Shown here: positions 7,470-15,811 of the stretch, piece after piece
How positions within the stretch are numbered: position 1 is the stretch's first letter
How the letters are laid out: each line of letters opens with the position of its first letter
Source of the DNA: MFD09286-c1 sp963701015
GTDB lineage: Bacteria; Bacteroidota; Bacteroidia; Bacteroidales; DTGW01
Length of the DNA: 64,000 nt
Direction of reading: 5' to 3'
Assembly (NCBI GenBank): GCA_963701015.1
Contig: OY969556.1
Span: forward strand, 1,302,001-1,366,000
Program-made: the position numbers and the translations under genes
Notes under the pieces: generated by a model
The model's input: only the letters and a program-made list of their open reading frames with translations
Database searches by the model: none
What the model was told of the DNA's origin: nothing

Positions 7470-8893
7470 AAAGTGTGGAAATCGAGACCTTTATCCATTG
7501 TACAAACACCACCTTCAACCGGATTATTAACATCAAATTCCTTATACAGGAAATCAAAACCTACTGATTCTATGGCAACCGGATCCTGTGAAATAAATAT
7601 TGATGAAGGCCAATCATTGTTAAAAGGTGACATACGCCATTTAATCGGTGGATGTGCATAATTTACCGAACCCCATATTCCATCAATAATATATATTATA
7701 GTTTTGGCTCCTAAATCTTTATGTCCCATAATATCAACAAATACCCTGTAAACTCCATAACTTCCATTCGAAGGATCGCCATCGGCCAATGGACAAGGTA
7801 AACTGTAATGAACATGGAACGCATCACCAGTATAAGGTGTTAAGGAACCGAAATGATTTTTACTACATAATGAAATTCCTGCTCTATGGTGTTTTTTAAA
7901 AACTGGCATATTAATCATATAAGTGGCATCAATATAATCTTGTGGTAAATAATCTTTAACCATTCCATCACTGGTTATAAAAGGTTCGGTTTTTGATAAT
8001 TTTACAGCAGTCCTTCCAGTACTTGAACCCCAATATCTAACGTTTGGGAATGCGGTATGACATTTAGTATAATTTTCTTCTGTAAAATCGATATTTGGGT
8101 CACCAATACTAATATTTGCCTGTGAAACACCTGCAACTTTAATAAGCTGGTTTAACAAGGCATAACAAATTTGTGGGGAAGTATTAACACCAGACCCTCC
8201 ACTCCCTGCATTAAAATTTATTTTTACAACAATTTTCTCTCCTGGTTTGTATCCAAAATTTCCTCTGTTATGTGTTCTGTTGTAATAACTAAATATTGAA
8301 TCCCAAGCTGATTTATCATTAATTGCACCAGAGATATCTTTTATTCCTTCTGAAAACATTGAATCTACTACCTTCTGATTGGTATTTTTATCATCCCACC
8401 AATAATCGCCTGCAGTATTTGTCATGTTTTCATTTGTGGCATCTGCATTGTGCATCCAAACAACACGACCAGGAAAAATTCCTTTACCAATTCCCATTGG
8501 CGAATTTGGACTTTCTAATTTTGAAATCGGATAAGCATAAGTATTTTTAGAGAAATTAAAACTTGTTATTGAACCTACTATAAAACCTAATAAAATAAGT
8601 ACTATTGTCAATTTAAATTGAGAAAGATGAAATGTTTTTTTTGCTTTTTTAAATAAGAAAACAGAACTAGTCATTCCAATTATGTAAAGTACAAAAGAAG
8701 ACGCCAAAGGTTTAGCAGCACGCATACAAGGATATGCTGCCCGGCTCGGTTTTGGTATTACACGTATTAAAAACCATAGTGTCGAAATTAAGCCTATTAG
8801 AATGAAGGTTAATTTTGCACTATTATAATTTTTCCATTTGTTAACAGCAGAATTTACTATTTCCCGGATTAAATTTTTCATTTTTTGTTTCAT
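7460..8893 (-). CDS. DUF362 domain protein with N-terminal membrane helices (5' part of a frameshifted gene)
   Basis: 477 residues as it stands. Three hydrophobic segments lie in the first 120 residues (about 28-46, 63-80 and 92-110), with the intervening motif PKPSRAAYPCMRAAKP. The exported-looking remainder contains the DUF362 core: VVKINFNAGSGG, ISIGDPN, INMPVFKKHHRAGISLCSKNHFG, and SQDPVAIESVGFDFLYKEF. DUF362 proteins are often ferredoxin- or iron-sulfur-associated, but their reaction is unknown and I assign none. The last residues after HTF are out of frame. Adding one base in the CCCGG at 7465-7469 restores a protein of about 644 residues that ends in the sorting domain at 6960-7469. 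Confidence 0.78.
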   Translation of the reverse strand: MKQKMKNLIREIVNSAVNKWKNYNSAKLTFILIGLISTLWFLIRVIPKPSRAAYPCMRAAKPLASSFVLYIIGMTSSVFLFKKAKKTFHLSQFKLTIVLILLGFIVGSITSFNFSKNTYAYPISKLESPNSPMGIGKGIFPGRVVWMHNADATNENMTNTAGDYWWDDKNTNQKVVDSMFSEGIKDISGAINDKSAWDSIFSYYNRTHNRGNFGYKPGEKIVVKINFNAGSGGSGVNTSPQICYALLNQLIKVAGVSQANISIGDPNIDFTEENYTKCHTAFPNVRYWGSSTGRTAVKLSKTEPFITSDGMVKDYLPQDYIDATYMINMPVFKKHHRAGISLCSKNHFGSLTPYTGDAFHVHYSLPCPLADGDPSNGSYGVYRVFVDIMGHKDLGAKTIIYIIDGIWGSVNYAHPPIKWRMSPFNNDWPSSIFISQDPVAIESVGFDFLYKEFDVNNPVEGGVCTMDKGLDFHTFRE

Positions 8894-9235
8894 GGTTTCT
8901 TATTTTAAACGTTTTAGAATAGTTTATTTAAAACAGAAGTTGGTATTTTAATATGCAAGTTAGTTAATTTTAAAGAAGTTGTAAAATTAATTATAAATAA
9001 AAAATGAAAGAAGACTTCTATTATTATTGGCATTTTTGAATTTTTAAAAATAAAGTTCTAAATAACAACAATTATGGAACATTATATTTCAATAAAATTA
9101 AGTAAGAAGTTATTTAAATGAATTTATATTTTTTTACAAAATTTTGGTACTAATTAATGAATAGAAAAAATGAAATGATTTTCCTTCCACTTAACACAGA
9201 AATATTTAAATTTGCAACTCTTTTCAAATTTTAAA
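8894..9235. other. Intergenic region between the divergent DUF362 gene and the hydrogenase-related operon
   Basis: 342 AT-rich bases with no supported gene (the longest ATG frame noticed encodes about 15 residues). The only recognisable element is the TAAATTTG promoter sequence at 9207-9214. Confidence 0.5.
9207..9214 (+). promoter_or_regulatory. Probable promoter -7 element of the hydrogenase-related operon
   Basis: TAAATTTG matches TAnnTTTG. Transcription starting about seven bases downstream would leave a leader of roughly 15 bases before the ATG at 9236. It would also exclude the in-frame TTG at 9212, which overlaps the element, as the start codon. Confidence 0.5.
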
Positions 9236-11206
9236 ATGGGACCTTTTATTGGTTTTCTGCTGCTTGTAAGCATTTTGGTCATTTTTTTACCGTTAAACTC
9301 AAAAAAGGCAATAAGCCTGATAATTGTATTATTGGTTTCAGGATTAACAGGTTACCATTCAATAATTGCAATTTACAAGGGTATTGTTGTTCATTTTCCT
9401 CTTCCTTACTTTGGCGATTCAGCAATTGTATTCGATAGTTTAAGCGCTTTTTTTATACTCGTAATTAATTTAACAGCAATTACTTCAATAATATATGCTA
9501 ATTCATACCTGAAGGGAATTATTGAAAAGAAAAGCAAAGCTGAAGCTTCATTGCATTACCTGGCATTTTTATTTTTATATTTTTCAATGTTATTGCTTTG
9601 TTTATTGCATAATGGGTTCCTGTTTTTACTTGCTTGGGAACTAATGACAATATCCTCATTTATATTGGTAATTTTTGATGCTCAGGATAAACAAATTTTA
9701 AAAACCGGTATCAATTATCTAATTCAGATGCATGTAGGTTTGTTGTTTATAATGGTTGGTTTTTTGGTTGTTGAAAAGCATACTGGTATTTTGGGATTCG
9801 ATGGATTGTCGAAGTATTTTGAACATACCAATAATATTCCTTTGTTTCTTGTATTCTTCATTGGGTTTGGAATTAAAGCGGGTTTTGTACCATTTCATAC
9901 ATGGCTACCTGAGGCACATCCGGCTGCTCCTTCACATGTTTCAGGTTTTATGTCGGGCGTAATGATTAAAATGGGAATATATGGAATATTGCGGGTTGCA
10001 ACCAGCCTGCAAAGCAACTTTATTGCAATAGGTACAATAGTTCTCATAGTTTCAGTTTTAACGGGAGTTTATGGAGTTATGTTTGCTATTGTTCAGCACG
10101 ATATTAAAAAACTGCTTGCTTACCATAGTATCGAAAATATTGGTATTATTGGCATTGGAATTGGTATTGCACTTATAGGTTTTGGAACAACCAATACATT
10201 ATTGATTGTTTTGGGTTTGGCTGGAGCATTATTACATGTATTAAATCATTCACTATTTAAATCACTTTTATTTTTTACCTCCGGTGCGGTTTACAAAGTT
10301 ACACACACTCGCAATATCGAACAATTGGGAGGCATTATACACAGGATGCCTAAAACTTCCTTGCTATTTTTACTAGGAGCGTTGTCAATTTGCGGATTAC
10401 CACCATTCAATGGTTTTATTTCTGAATATCTTATTTATAGTGGATTATTTACCGGAATTCACTCCTATTCACCTTTTCAGGTTGTAGTATTTTTAAGTTC
10501 AATTATAGGATTAACATTAATTGGCGGATTGGCAATTTTTTGTTTTACAAAAGTATTTGGAATTGCATTTTTGGGTGAACCACGAACTAAATTCGAAGCT
10601 CATGAAGCCGAAATTCCTATGCTGTTTTCGAAATATATTATAGGATTTTTTATTTTTATTATTGGTTTATTTCCTGTATTTTTTGTAAAACCTATTGCCG
10701 CGGTTGTTGTTAATAGTTTTACATTGAATGGGGAACATTTATATTCACCCATTTGCTTTTGTAATTTAATTACAATCAGCAATGTCGGTGGAATTTTTGT
10801 TTTACTTACATTGGCTATGCTGTTACTTCGATACTTGCTCCAGAAACGTAAACAAATTACGCAAGGCCCTACCTGGGGATGTGCTTATACTGCTGGAGAT
10901 ACTGCACATCAATATACTTCAACTTCGTTTTCGGCAGATTATGCTAAAATTTCAAAATTTATTATAAAAACTGAAAGACATTTTGAGCCCATTCAGGAAG
11001 AAGAAATATTTCCTGCTGTTAGAAAATTTGGAGTGCATAGGATCGATTCCATTAAAAAACATATAATTGATAAGAATGCTGAATTATTAGTTGCATTGCT
11101 GCGCAGAATGGCACGCCTACAGACTGGTAAAATGCAACATTATGTGTTATATGCATTGCTTTTGCTTATTTTATTATTAGCGCTTACAATATTTAATTTT
11201 ATTTAA
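9236..11206 (+). CDS. hyfB: Hydrogenase-4 subunit B-like (NuoL/M-type) ion-translocating membrane subunit
   Basis: About 656 residues with some 14-16 membrane helices. It is an antiporter-like subunit of the complex I / group 4 hydrogenase family. Key features are present: a helix with LAWELMTISSF that carries the conserved Glu, the HTWLPEAHPAAPSHVSGFMSG block, the LLAYHSIENIG motif, and LNHSLFKSLLFFTSGAVY. The C-terminal region GPTWGCAYTAGD and a last amphipathic segment plus helix match HyfB rather than NuoL. I start at the ATG at 9236 because the codon at 9212 lies inside a promoter-like sequence. First gene of a tight six-gene operon (9236-16570), probably pumping H+ or Na+. Confidence 0.9.
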   Translation: MGPFIGFLLLVSILVIFLPLNSKKAISLIIVLLVSGLTGYHSIIAIYKGIVVHFPLPYFGDSAIVFDSLSAFFILVINLTAITSIIYANSYLKGIIEKKSKAEASLHYLAFLFLYFSMLLLCLLHNGFLFLLAWELMTISSFILVIFDAQDKQILKTGINYLIQMHVGLLFIMVGFLVVEKHTGILGFDGLSKYFEHTNNIPLFLVFFIGFGIKAGFVPFHTWLPEAHPAAPSHVSGFMSGVMIKMGIYGILRVATSLQSNFIAIGTIVLIVSVLTGVYGVMFAIVQHDIKKLLAYHSIENIGIIGIGIGIALIGFGTTNTLLIVLGLAGALLHVLNHSLFKSLLFFTSGAVYKVTHTRNIEQLGGIIHRMPKTSLLFLLGALSICGLPPFNGFISEYLIYSGLFTGIHSYSPFQVVVFLSSIIGLTLIGGLAIFCFTKVFGIAFLGEPRTKFEAHEAEIPMLFSKYIIGFFIFIIGLFPVFFVKPIAAVVVNSFTLNGEHLYSPICFCNLITISNVGGIFVLLTLAMLLLRYLLQKRKQITQGPTWGCAYTAGDTAHQYTSTSFSADYAKISKFIIKTERHFEPIQEEEIFPAVRKFGVHRIDSIKKHIIDKNAELLVALLRRMARLQTGKMQHYVLYALLLLILLLALTIFNFI

Positions 11207-11207
11207 A

Positions 11208-12119
11208 ATGTTGGCTATAATTTTAATATTAATATCATCTCTTTTTTTTACGGGCATTATTGGTTGTGTGAAAAGCTTATTTTCAGGTAGAAAAGGACCA
11301 GGAATTTTGCAGCCATTAAAAAATGTATTTGTATTATTTCGTAAAGGCAGTGTTTATAGTAATTCATCAAGTATAATATTTCAAATTGCACCAACAATAG
11401 CATTTTGTGCTATAGTTACAAGCGCTTTATTTGTTCCGGTTGGACCGTTTCATGGACTATTTTCTACACAATACGATTTTGTAATGTTTGCTTATTTATT
11501 GGCTGTTGGTAGGTTTTTTATGATAATAGGTGCATTGGACACAGCCAGTAGTTTTGAAGGAATGGGAGCAAACCGTGAAGCTTTTTATGGAATGTTGCTG
11601 GAACCTGCATTCTTTATAATTATGGCATCACTTTGCCTGATTACCGGATATGCAACTTTTAACGATATTTTTATTATGTTGGGGCAATCACATGTTCAGT
11701 ATTTTATTCCGGCATTATTATCGGTTTTTGTATTTACCAATATTGCAATTGTTGAAAATAGCAGATTACCGGTTGACGACCCTAAGACGCACCTTGAGCT
11801 AACAATGATACATGAAGTTATGATTTTGGATAATAGCGGCTTCGACTTGGCACTGATTCAAATTACCAGCTTTATAAAATTTGCAATTTTTGGTGCACTT
11901 ATGGCTGATTGTTTTATTAATGTTACAATGCCTTTGGGTGTGCAAATTGGAATATTTTTTGGTGTCCAAATTTTATTTGCTTCAGTAATTGGATTTATTG
12001 AATCATTCCGTGCCCGAAACCGATTAAATAAAAATTTGCAATATATATTGGCTATATCTGCGGTAGCCTTAGTTTCGTTTATATTAACATTGGTTATGAA
12101 CAATAAATTTTTTGAATAA
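11208..12119 (+). CDS. hyfC: Hydrogenase-4 subunit C-like (NuoH-type) membrane subunit
   Basis: 303 residues, eight or so membrane helices. This is the subunit that anchors the peripheral arm in complex I and group 4 hydrogenases. The cytosolic-loop motifs of the family are intact: DTASSFEGMGANREAFYG and ENSRLPVDDPKTHLELTMIH, with the charged residues (Glu, Asp, Arg) that form the funnel to the membrane arm. It begins one base after the stop of the previous gene and ends directly against the ATG of the next, so translational coupling is likely. Nothing in the sequence suggests loss of function. Confidence 0.9.
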   Translation: MLAIILILISSLFFTGIIGCVKSLFSGRKGPGILQPLKNVFVLFRKGSVYSNSSSIIFQIAPTIAFCAIVTSALFVPVGPFHGLFSTQYDFVMFAYLLAVGRFFMIIGALDTASSFEGMGANREAFYGMLLEPAFFIIMASLCLITGYATFNDIFIMLGQSHVQYFIPALLSVFVFTNIAIVENSRLPVDDPKTHLELTMIHEVMILDNSGFDLALIQITSFIKFAIFGALMADCFINVTMPLGVQIGIFFGVQILFASVIGFIESFRARNRLNKNLQYILAISAVALVSFILTLVMNNKFFE

Positions 12120-12749
12120 ATGACAACATTTTTAATTCTTATTTATTCACTTTCATTGGTATATTTTTGTATAACCGAAAGGTTCAGGACTTATGTTGCT
12201 TTGGTTGGCCTTCAGGGTTTCTTATTATTTGGAATTTCGTATTTTGAATTAAAAAATGTAAATACTGCAAATCTTATTTTTATTTTTTCTGAAACTATTA
12301 TTTTTAAAACTATAGTTGTTCCGATATTACTATTAAGGGTGATTGAAAAAACAAAATCGTCCCGGGTGCATAAAGATGCTATACCAGGGTATTACTCGGT
12401 TGTACTGGTTTCACTTTTACTTATTGTAAGTTTCTTAATTGCTTACTTTATACAACATTTGGTAATTGACCGTATATATTTTACTATCTCACTATTTGCA
12501 TTGTTTTCAGGTATTTTATTGATTATATCACACAAGAAAATATTTTCACATTTAGTAGGTTTTTTGGTTTTAGAAAATGCTGTTTTCCTTTTTTCACTGG
12601 CCATTGGAAATGAAATGCCAATGTTAATTAATACAGCAATATTACTCGATATAGTAATAAGTGTTTTGATATTAGGCGCCTTTGCAACAAAAATTGGCGA
12701 TACAATTCAAAGCCTTGAAACGGATGAATTATCGCAATTGAAAGATTAA
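12120..12749 (+). CDS. hyfE: Hydrogenase-4 subunit E-like (NuoK-related) membrane subunit
   Basis: 209 residues with about six helices. The C-terminal half resembles NuoK, with a helix containing GFLVLENAVFLFSLA that carries the conserved membrane Glu, followed by LLDIVISVLILGAF. The N-terminal half is the extra membrane segment typical of HyfE/HycE-type clusters. Its start codon directly follows the TAA of the preceding gene. Its role in the family is to form part of the proton path between the anchor subunit and the antiporter-like subunits. Confidence 0.85.
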   Translation: MTTFLILIYSLSLVYFCITERFRTYVALVGLQGFLLFGISYFELKNVNTANLIFIFSETIIFKTIVVPILLLRVIEKTKSSRVHKDAIPGYYSVVLVSLLLIVSFLIAYFIQHLVIDRIYFTISLFALFSGILLIISHKKIFSHLVGFLVLENAVFLFSLAIGNEMPMLINTAILLDIVISVLILGAFATKIGDTIQSLETDELSQLKD

Positions 12750-12756
12750 ATATTAT

Positions 12757-14172
12757 ATGATTATTAAATACTTTATAGCAACATTTATAGTTTTATTGGG
12801 AATTCTTATTTCTAAGAATAAATTATTTACTTCTGTATTAACGGGTATTTTTTTGGCTATACAATTAATATTTACTGTATTTGCTATTATATTATGTGGA
12901 AAAACCGATTTAAGCTATTTTACTTATGATTATTTAGGATTAATATTTCTTGGAATTTTGGCTATTCTGAGTATTGCCAGTTATTACCATGGATTAATTT
13001 ATTTAAAATTCGAACCGGTTAGCAATTTCAACTTATACCATATTGGCTTTATTGCTTTAATTGCTTCAATTACAGGCGTATATTTGTCGAATAATATTAC
13101 ACTAACCTGGATTTTTATTGAAGCTACAACACTTAGTGTTGCAACATTAATATATCATAACAGAACAATACGTGCTCTTGAAGCAACATGGAAATATGTT
13201 TTTATTTGTTCTACGGGTATTGCAATTGCGTATATTGGAATTTTATTTCTAAGTATGACAGTTAAAGGAATAGGTGAAAATAGCATGAGCTATGCAAATT
13301 TATCAGTGGTGGTGAAAAATGCCGATCCTTTATTCTTGAAATTAGTAAGTATATTTATTTTAATCGGTTATAGTGCCAAGCTTGAAATATTTCCACTTTA
13401 TACCATAGGTATTGATGCAAATTATGTAGCGCCTGCACCGGCGAGCGCTTTTATTTCAACTGCTTTGGTTAATGCTGGTTTTGTTGCAATTTTCAGAATA
13501 TATAAGGTTATGCTTCATTCCGATATTGGTTTATGGCTTCAGCATGTAATGATTATTCTTGGAATATTATCATTGTTGGTAGCCGCAATATACATGCAAA
13601 GGGTTAAAAATTTTAAACGATTATTGGCTTATTCAACTGTTGAAAATATGGGTATTGTATTGATTGGACTTGGAGTTGGGGGTTATGGAATTTACGCAGC
13701 CTTACTTCAGGTCGTTATACATTCATTTGTTAAATCGAGTATGTTTTATCAATTTGGCCAGGTACATAAAGTTTATAAAACATATAAAATTTCAAAAACT
13801 GGTGGATATATGAAACTGAATCCTAACGGTGCAACAGTTTTGCTTATAGGATTAATTGTACTAACTGCAATTCCGCCTTCAGGACTTTTTGTTTCGGAAT
13901 TTTTAATTTTTAAATCAATTATATTTTCAGGAAATTGGTTGGTTTTTATAGCAATGGCTTTATTGTTATGCTTTGTTATATATGGTATGAGTTCAAAAAT
14001 TTTACAATTAATATTTACGCCAATGGAAAAAGAAATTGGTAGTTCAATACAAATTAGTTCGGTTCAAACATGGTCACAATATATATTGCTTGGTTTTGCC
14101 ATATATTTATGTTTCTACCGACCAGGAATTTTTGTAGAAATTTTATCGCGTGCGGCTTCTTTGGTTTTATAA
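12757..14172 (+). CDS. hyfF: Hydrogenase-4 subunit F-like (NuoN/M-type) ion-translocating membrane subunit
   Basis: 471 residues, about 14 helices. It is the second antiporter-like subunit of the complex. It shows the family helix with FIEATTLSVATLIYHN, the mid-membrane region NYVAPAPASAFISTALVNAG, and the LLAYSTVENMGIVLIGLGVG motif. The length is close to HyfF. The gene starts seven bases after hyfE and ends 15 bases before the large-subunit gene. With hyfB it gives the complex two potential ion channels in addition to the hyfC/hyfE path. Confidence 0.88.
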   Translation: MIIKYFIATFIVLLGILISKNKLFTSVLTGIFLAIQLIFTVFAIILCGKTDLSYFTYDYLGLIFLGILAILSIASYYHGLIYLKFEPVSNFNLYHIGFIALIASITGVYLSNNITLTWIFIEATTLSVATLIYHNRTIRALEATWKYVFICSTGIAIAYIGILFLSMTVKGIGENSMSYANLSVVVKNADPLFLKLVSIFILIGYSAKLEIFPLYTIGIDANYVAPAPASAFISTALVNAGFVAIFRIYKVMLHSDIGLWLQHVMIILGILSLLVAAIYMQRVKNFKRLLAYSTVENMGIVLIGLGVGGYGIYAALLQVVIHSFVKSSMFYQFGQVHKVYKTYKISKTGGYMKLNPNGATVLLIGLIVLTAIPPSGLFVSEFLIFKSIIFSGNWLVFIAMALLLCFVIYGMSSKILQLIFTPMEKEIGSSIQISSVQTWSQYILLGFAIYLCFYRPGIFVEILSRAASLVL

Positions 14173-14187
14173 TTTAATGTAAATTAA

Positions 14188-15705
14188 ATGCAATTATATT
14201 CTTCTATAAAAAATAATGCAACACTTAAATTAGGCGAAATACCTGTTTTACCGTATTTTGAATTTTATAATGAAGTTATAAGGCTTTTACAATTAAAGAA
14301 TAATCATTGTATAAATTATTATTGCATCAAAACTTATAATCATTTTAGGTTTTTATGTTTTATAGGTAATGATATAAGTCAGGAAATATATATACTTTCA
14401 CATATTCAATCAGATACTTCAGATTTAAAGCTTGAATCTTTAACTGCTAAAGTTTTTGCATTTCACATTTTTGAACGCGAAATATATGAAAACTTTGGGA
14501 TAGAATTTATTGGGCATCCCTGGTTAAAACCAGTTCGTTATCTAATTAACCGCTTTGATTCTTCAAAAATCGTGGATAATTATCCTTTTTATAAAATTGA
14601 AAGTGAAGAACTGCATTTGGTAGGAGTGGGACCAGTACATGCTGGTATTATTGAACCAGGGCATTTTAAATTTATTTGTAATGGTGAAAAGGTGTTGCAC
14701 CTTGAAATTCAATTAGGTTATCAACATAGAGGGACTGAAGAATTGTTCTTATCAAAAGCTCATCCTTTACAACAGTCAATTTTAGCTGAAAGTATTGCAG
14801 GAGATACTGTTGTTGGGCATAGCTTGGGATATGCAATGCTTATAGAGTCACTTTCTGGAATAACTGTTTCTGAAGAACTTTCAATTGAACGGGTTATTGC
14901 ATTGGAACTTGAGCGAATTGCTATGCATATTGCCGATATCAGTGCTTTATGTACAGATGTTGCTTATCAATTTGGGCAAGTTGTGAACGAGGCATTGCGC
15001 ACACTTGTTATTAATTCAACTCAACTATGGTGCGGAAACCGTTTTGCAAAAGGACTAATTCGTGTTGGTGGTTCAAATTACCATTTAACTTCTGCAATAG
15101 TCGTCCAAATATTAAAAACTCTTACCGATACTGAAAAAAGATTTAATACGGTTACGGATCAAATATTCAGTTTAGCAAGTGTTTTAGACAGGTTCGAAAA
15201 TATTGGATTAGTTACTGCAAAACAGGTTCAAATGATTGGAGCGGTTGGTATGGCAGCACGTCATGCAGGTTTAAGGCGCGATATACGTTGGTCACATCCG
15301 TTTGGATATTTCAACCAATTGAAATACGATCCGGTTGTGCTTCACGAAGGTGATGTTTGGGCCAGGGCTATGTTGCGTAAACAAGAAACCCAAAAATCAT
15401 TTATTTTGGTGAAACGATTATTGCAACAAATTATTGACAGAAATTTGAATCCTGCTGAAAAGCCTCAATATCAATTTAACCTTCAACCGGTTTCTTTAAG
15501 CGTTTCATTAATTGAAGGCTGGAGAGGTGAAATTTGTCATTCGGCTGTTACTGATGAAGAAGGAAAAATTGTTCATTATAAAATTAAAGATCCTTCAATG
15601 CATAATTGGATGGCATTGGCTCTAGCTGTGAGGGAACAGGAAATTTCAGATTTTCCCATTTGTAATAAAAGTTTTAGTTTATCGTATTGTGGACATGATT
15701 TGTAA
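14188..15705 (+). CDS. hyfG: NuoCD/HyfG-like large subunit lacking the NiFe-binding cysteines
   Basis: 505 residues. Residues 1 to about 118 are a NuoC-like domain ending in its signature (FEREIYENFGIEFIGHP). The rest is NuoD/hydrogenase-large-subunit-like, with GPVHAGIIEPGHF (148-160) in hydrogenase rather than complex I form. The first Ni-Fe motif, normally CGIC, is A-G-D-T (204-207). The C-terminal DPCxxC is absent; the end reads NKSFSLSYCGHDL, with a single Cys. It therefore cannot hold a NiFe site. This matches the energy-converting hydrogenase-related (Ehr) group, whose substrate is unknown. It probably docks on the HyfC-like subunit at the cytosolic side. Confidence 0.87.
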   Translation: MQLYSSIKNNATLKLGEIPVLPYFEFYNEVIRLLQLKNNHCINYYCIKTYNHFRFLCFIGNDISQEIYILSHIQSDTSDLKLESLTAKVFAFHIFEREIYENFGIEFIGHPWLKPVRYLINRFDSSKIVDNYPFYKIESEELHLVGVGPVHAGIIEPGHFKFICNGEKVLHLEIQLGYQHRGTEELFLSKAHPLQQSILAESIAGDTVVGHSLGYAMLIESLSGITVSEELSIERVIALELERIAMHIADISALCTDVAYQFGQVVNEALRTLVINSTQLWCGNRFAKGLIRVGGSNYHLTSAIVVQILKTLTDTEKRFNTVTDQIFSLASVLDRFENIGLVTAKQVQMIGAVGMAARHAGLRRDIRWSHPFGYFNQLKYDPVVLHEGDVWARAMLRKQETQKSFILVKRLLQQIIDRNLNPAEKPQYQFNLQPVSLSVSLIEGWRGEICHSAVTDEEGKIVHYKIKDPSMHNWMALALAVREQEISDFPICNKSFSLSYCGHDL

Positions 15706-15706
15706 A

Positions 15707-15741
15707 ACGGAGAACGGACAATGGAAAACGGAATACGAAGA
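15707..15741 (+). repeat. Five heptad-phased degenerate repeats between the large- and small-subunit genes
   Basis: Five consecutive 7-base units with no change of phase: acggaga, acggaca, atggaaa, acggaat, acgaaga. They lie directly after the stop codon at 15705, in the only sizeable gap of the operon (106 bases). The phasing is like the longer array at 46431-46535. Confidence 0.65.
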
Positions 15742-15811
15742 AAGGTAAAAGATATAAGAAATAAGGAAAACCAATTATTTATTTTTCACCGGTTTCCTTT
15801 ATATTAAGAAT

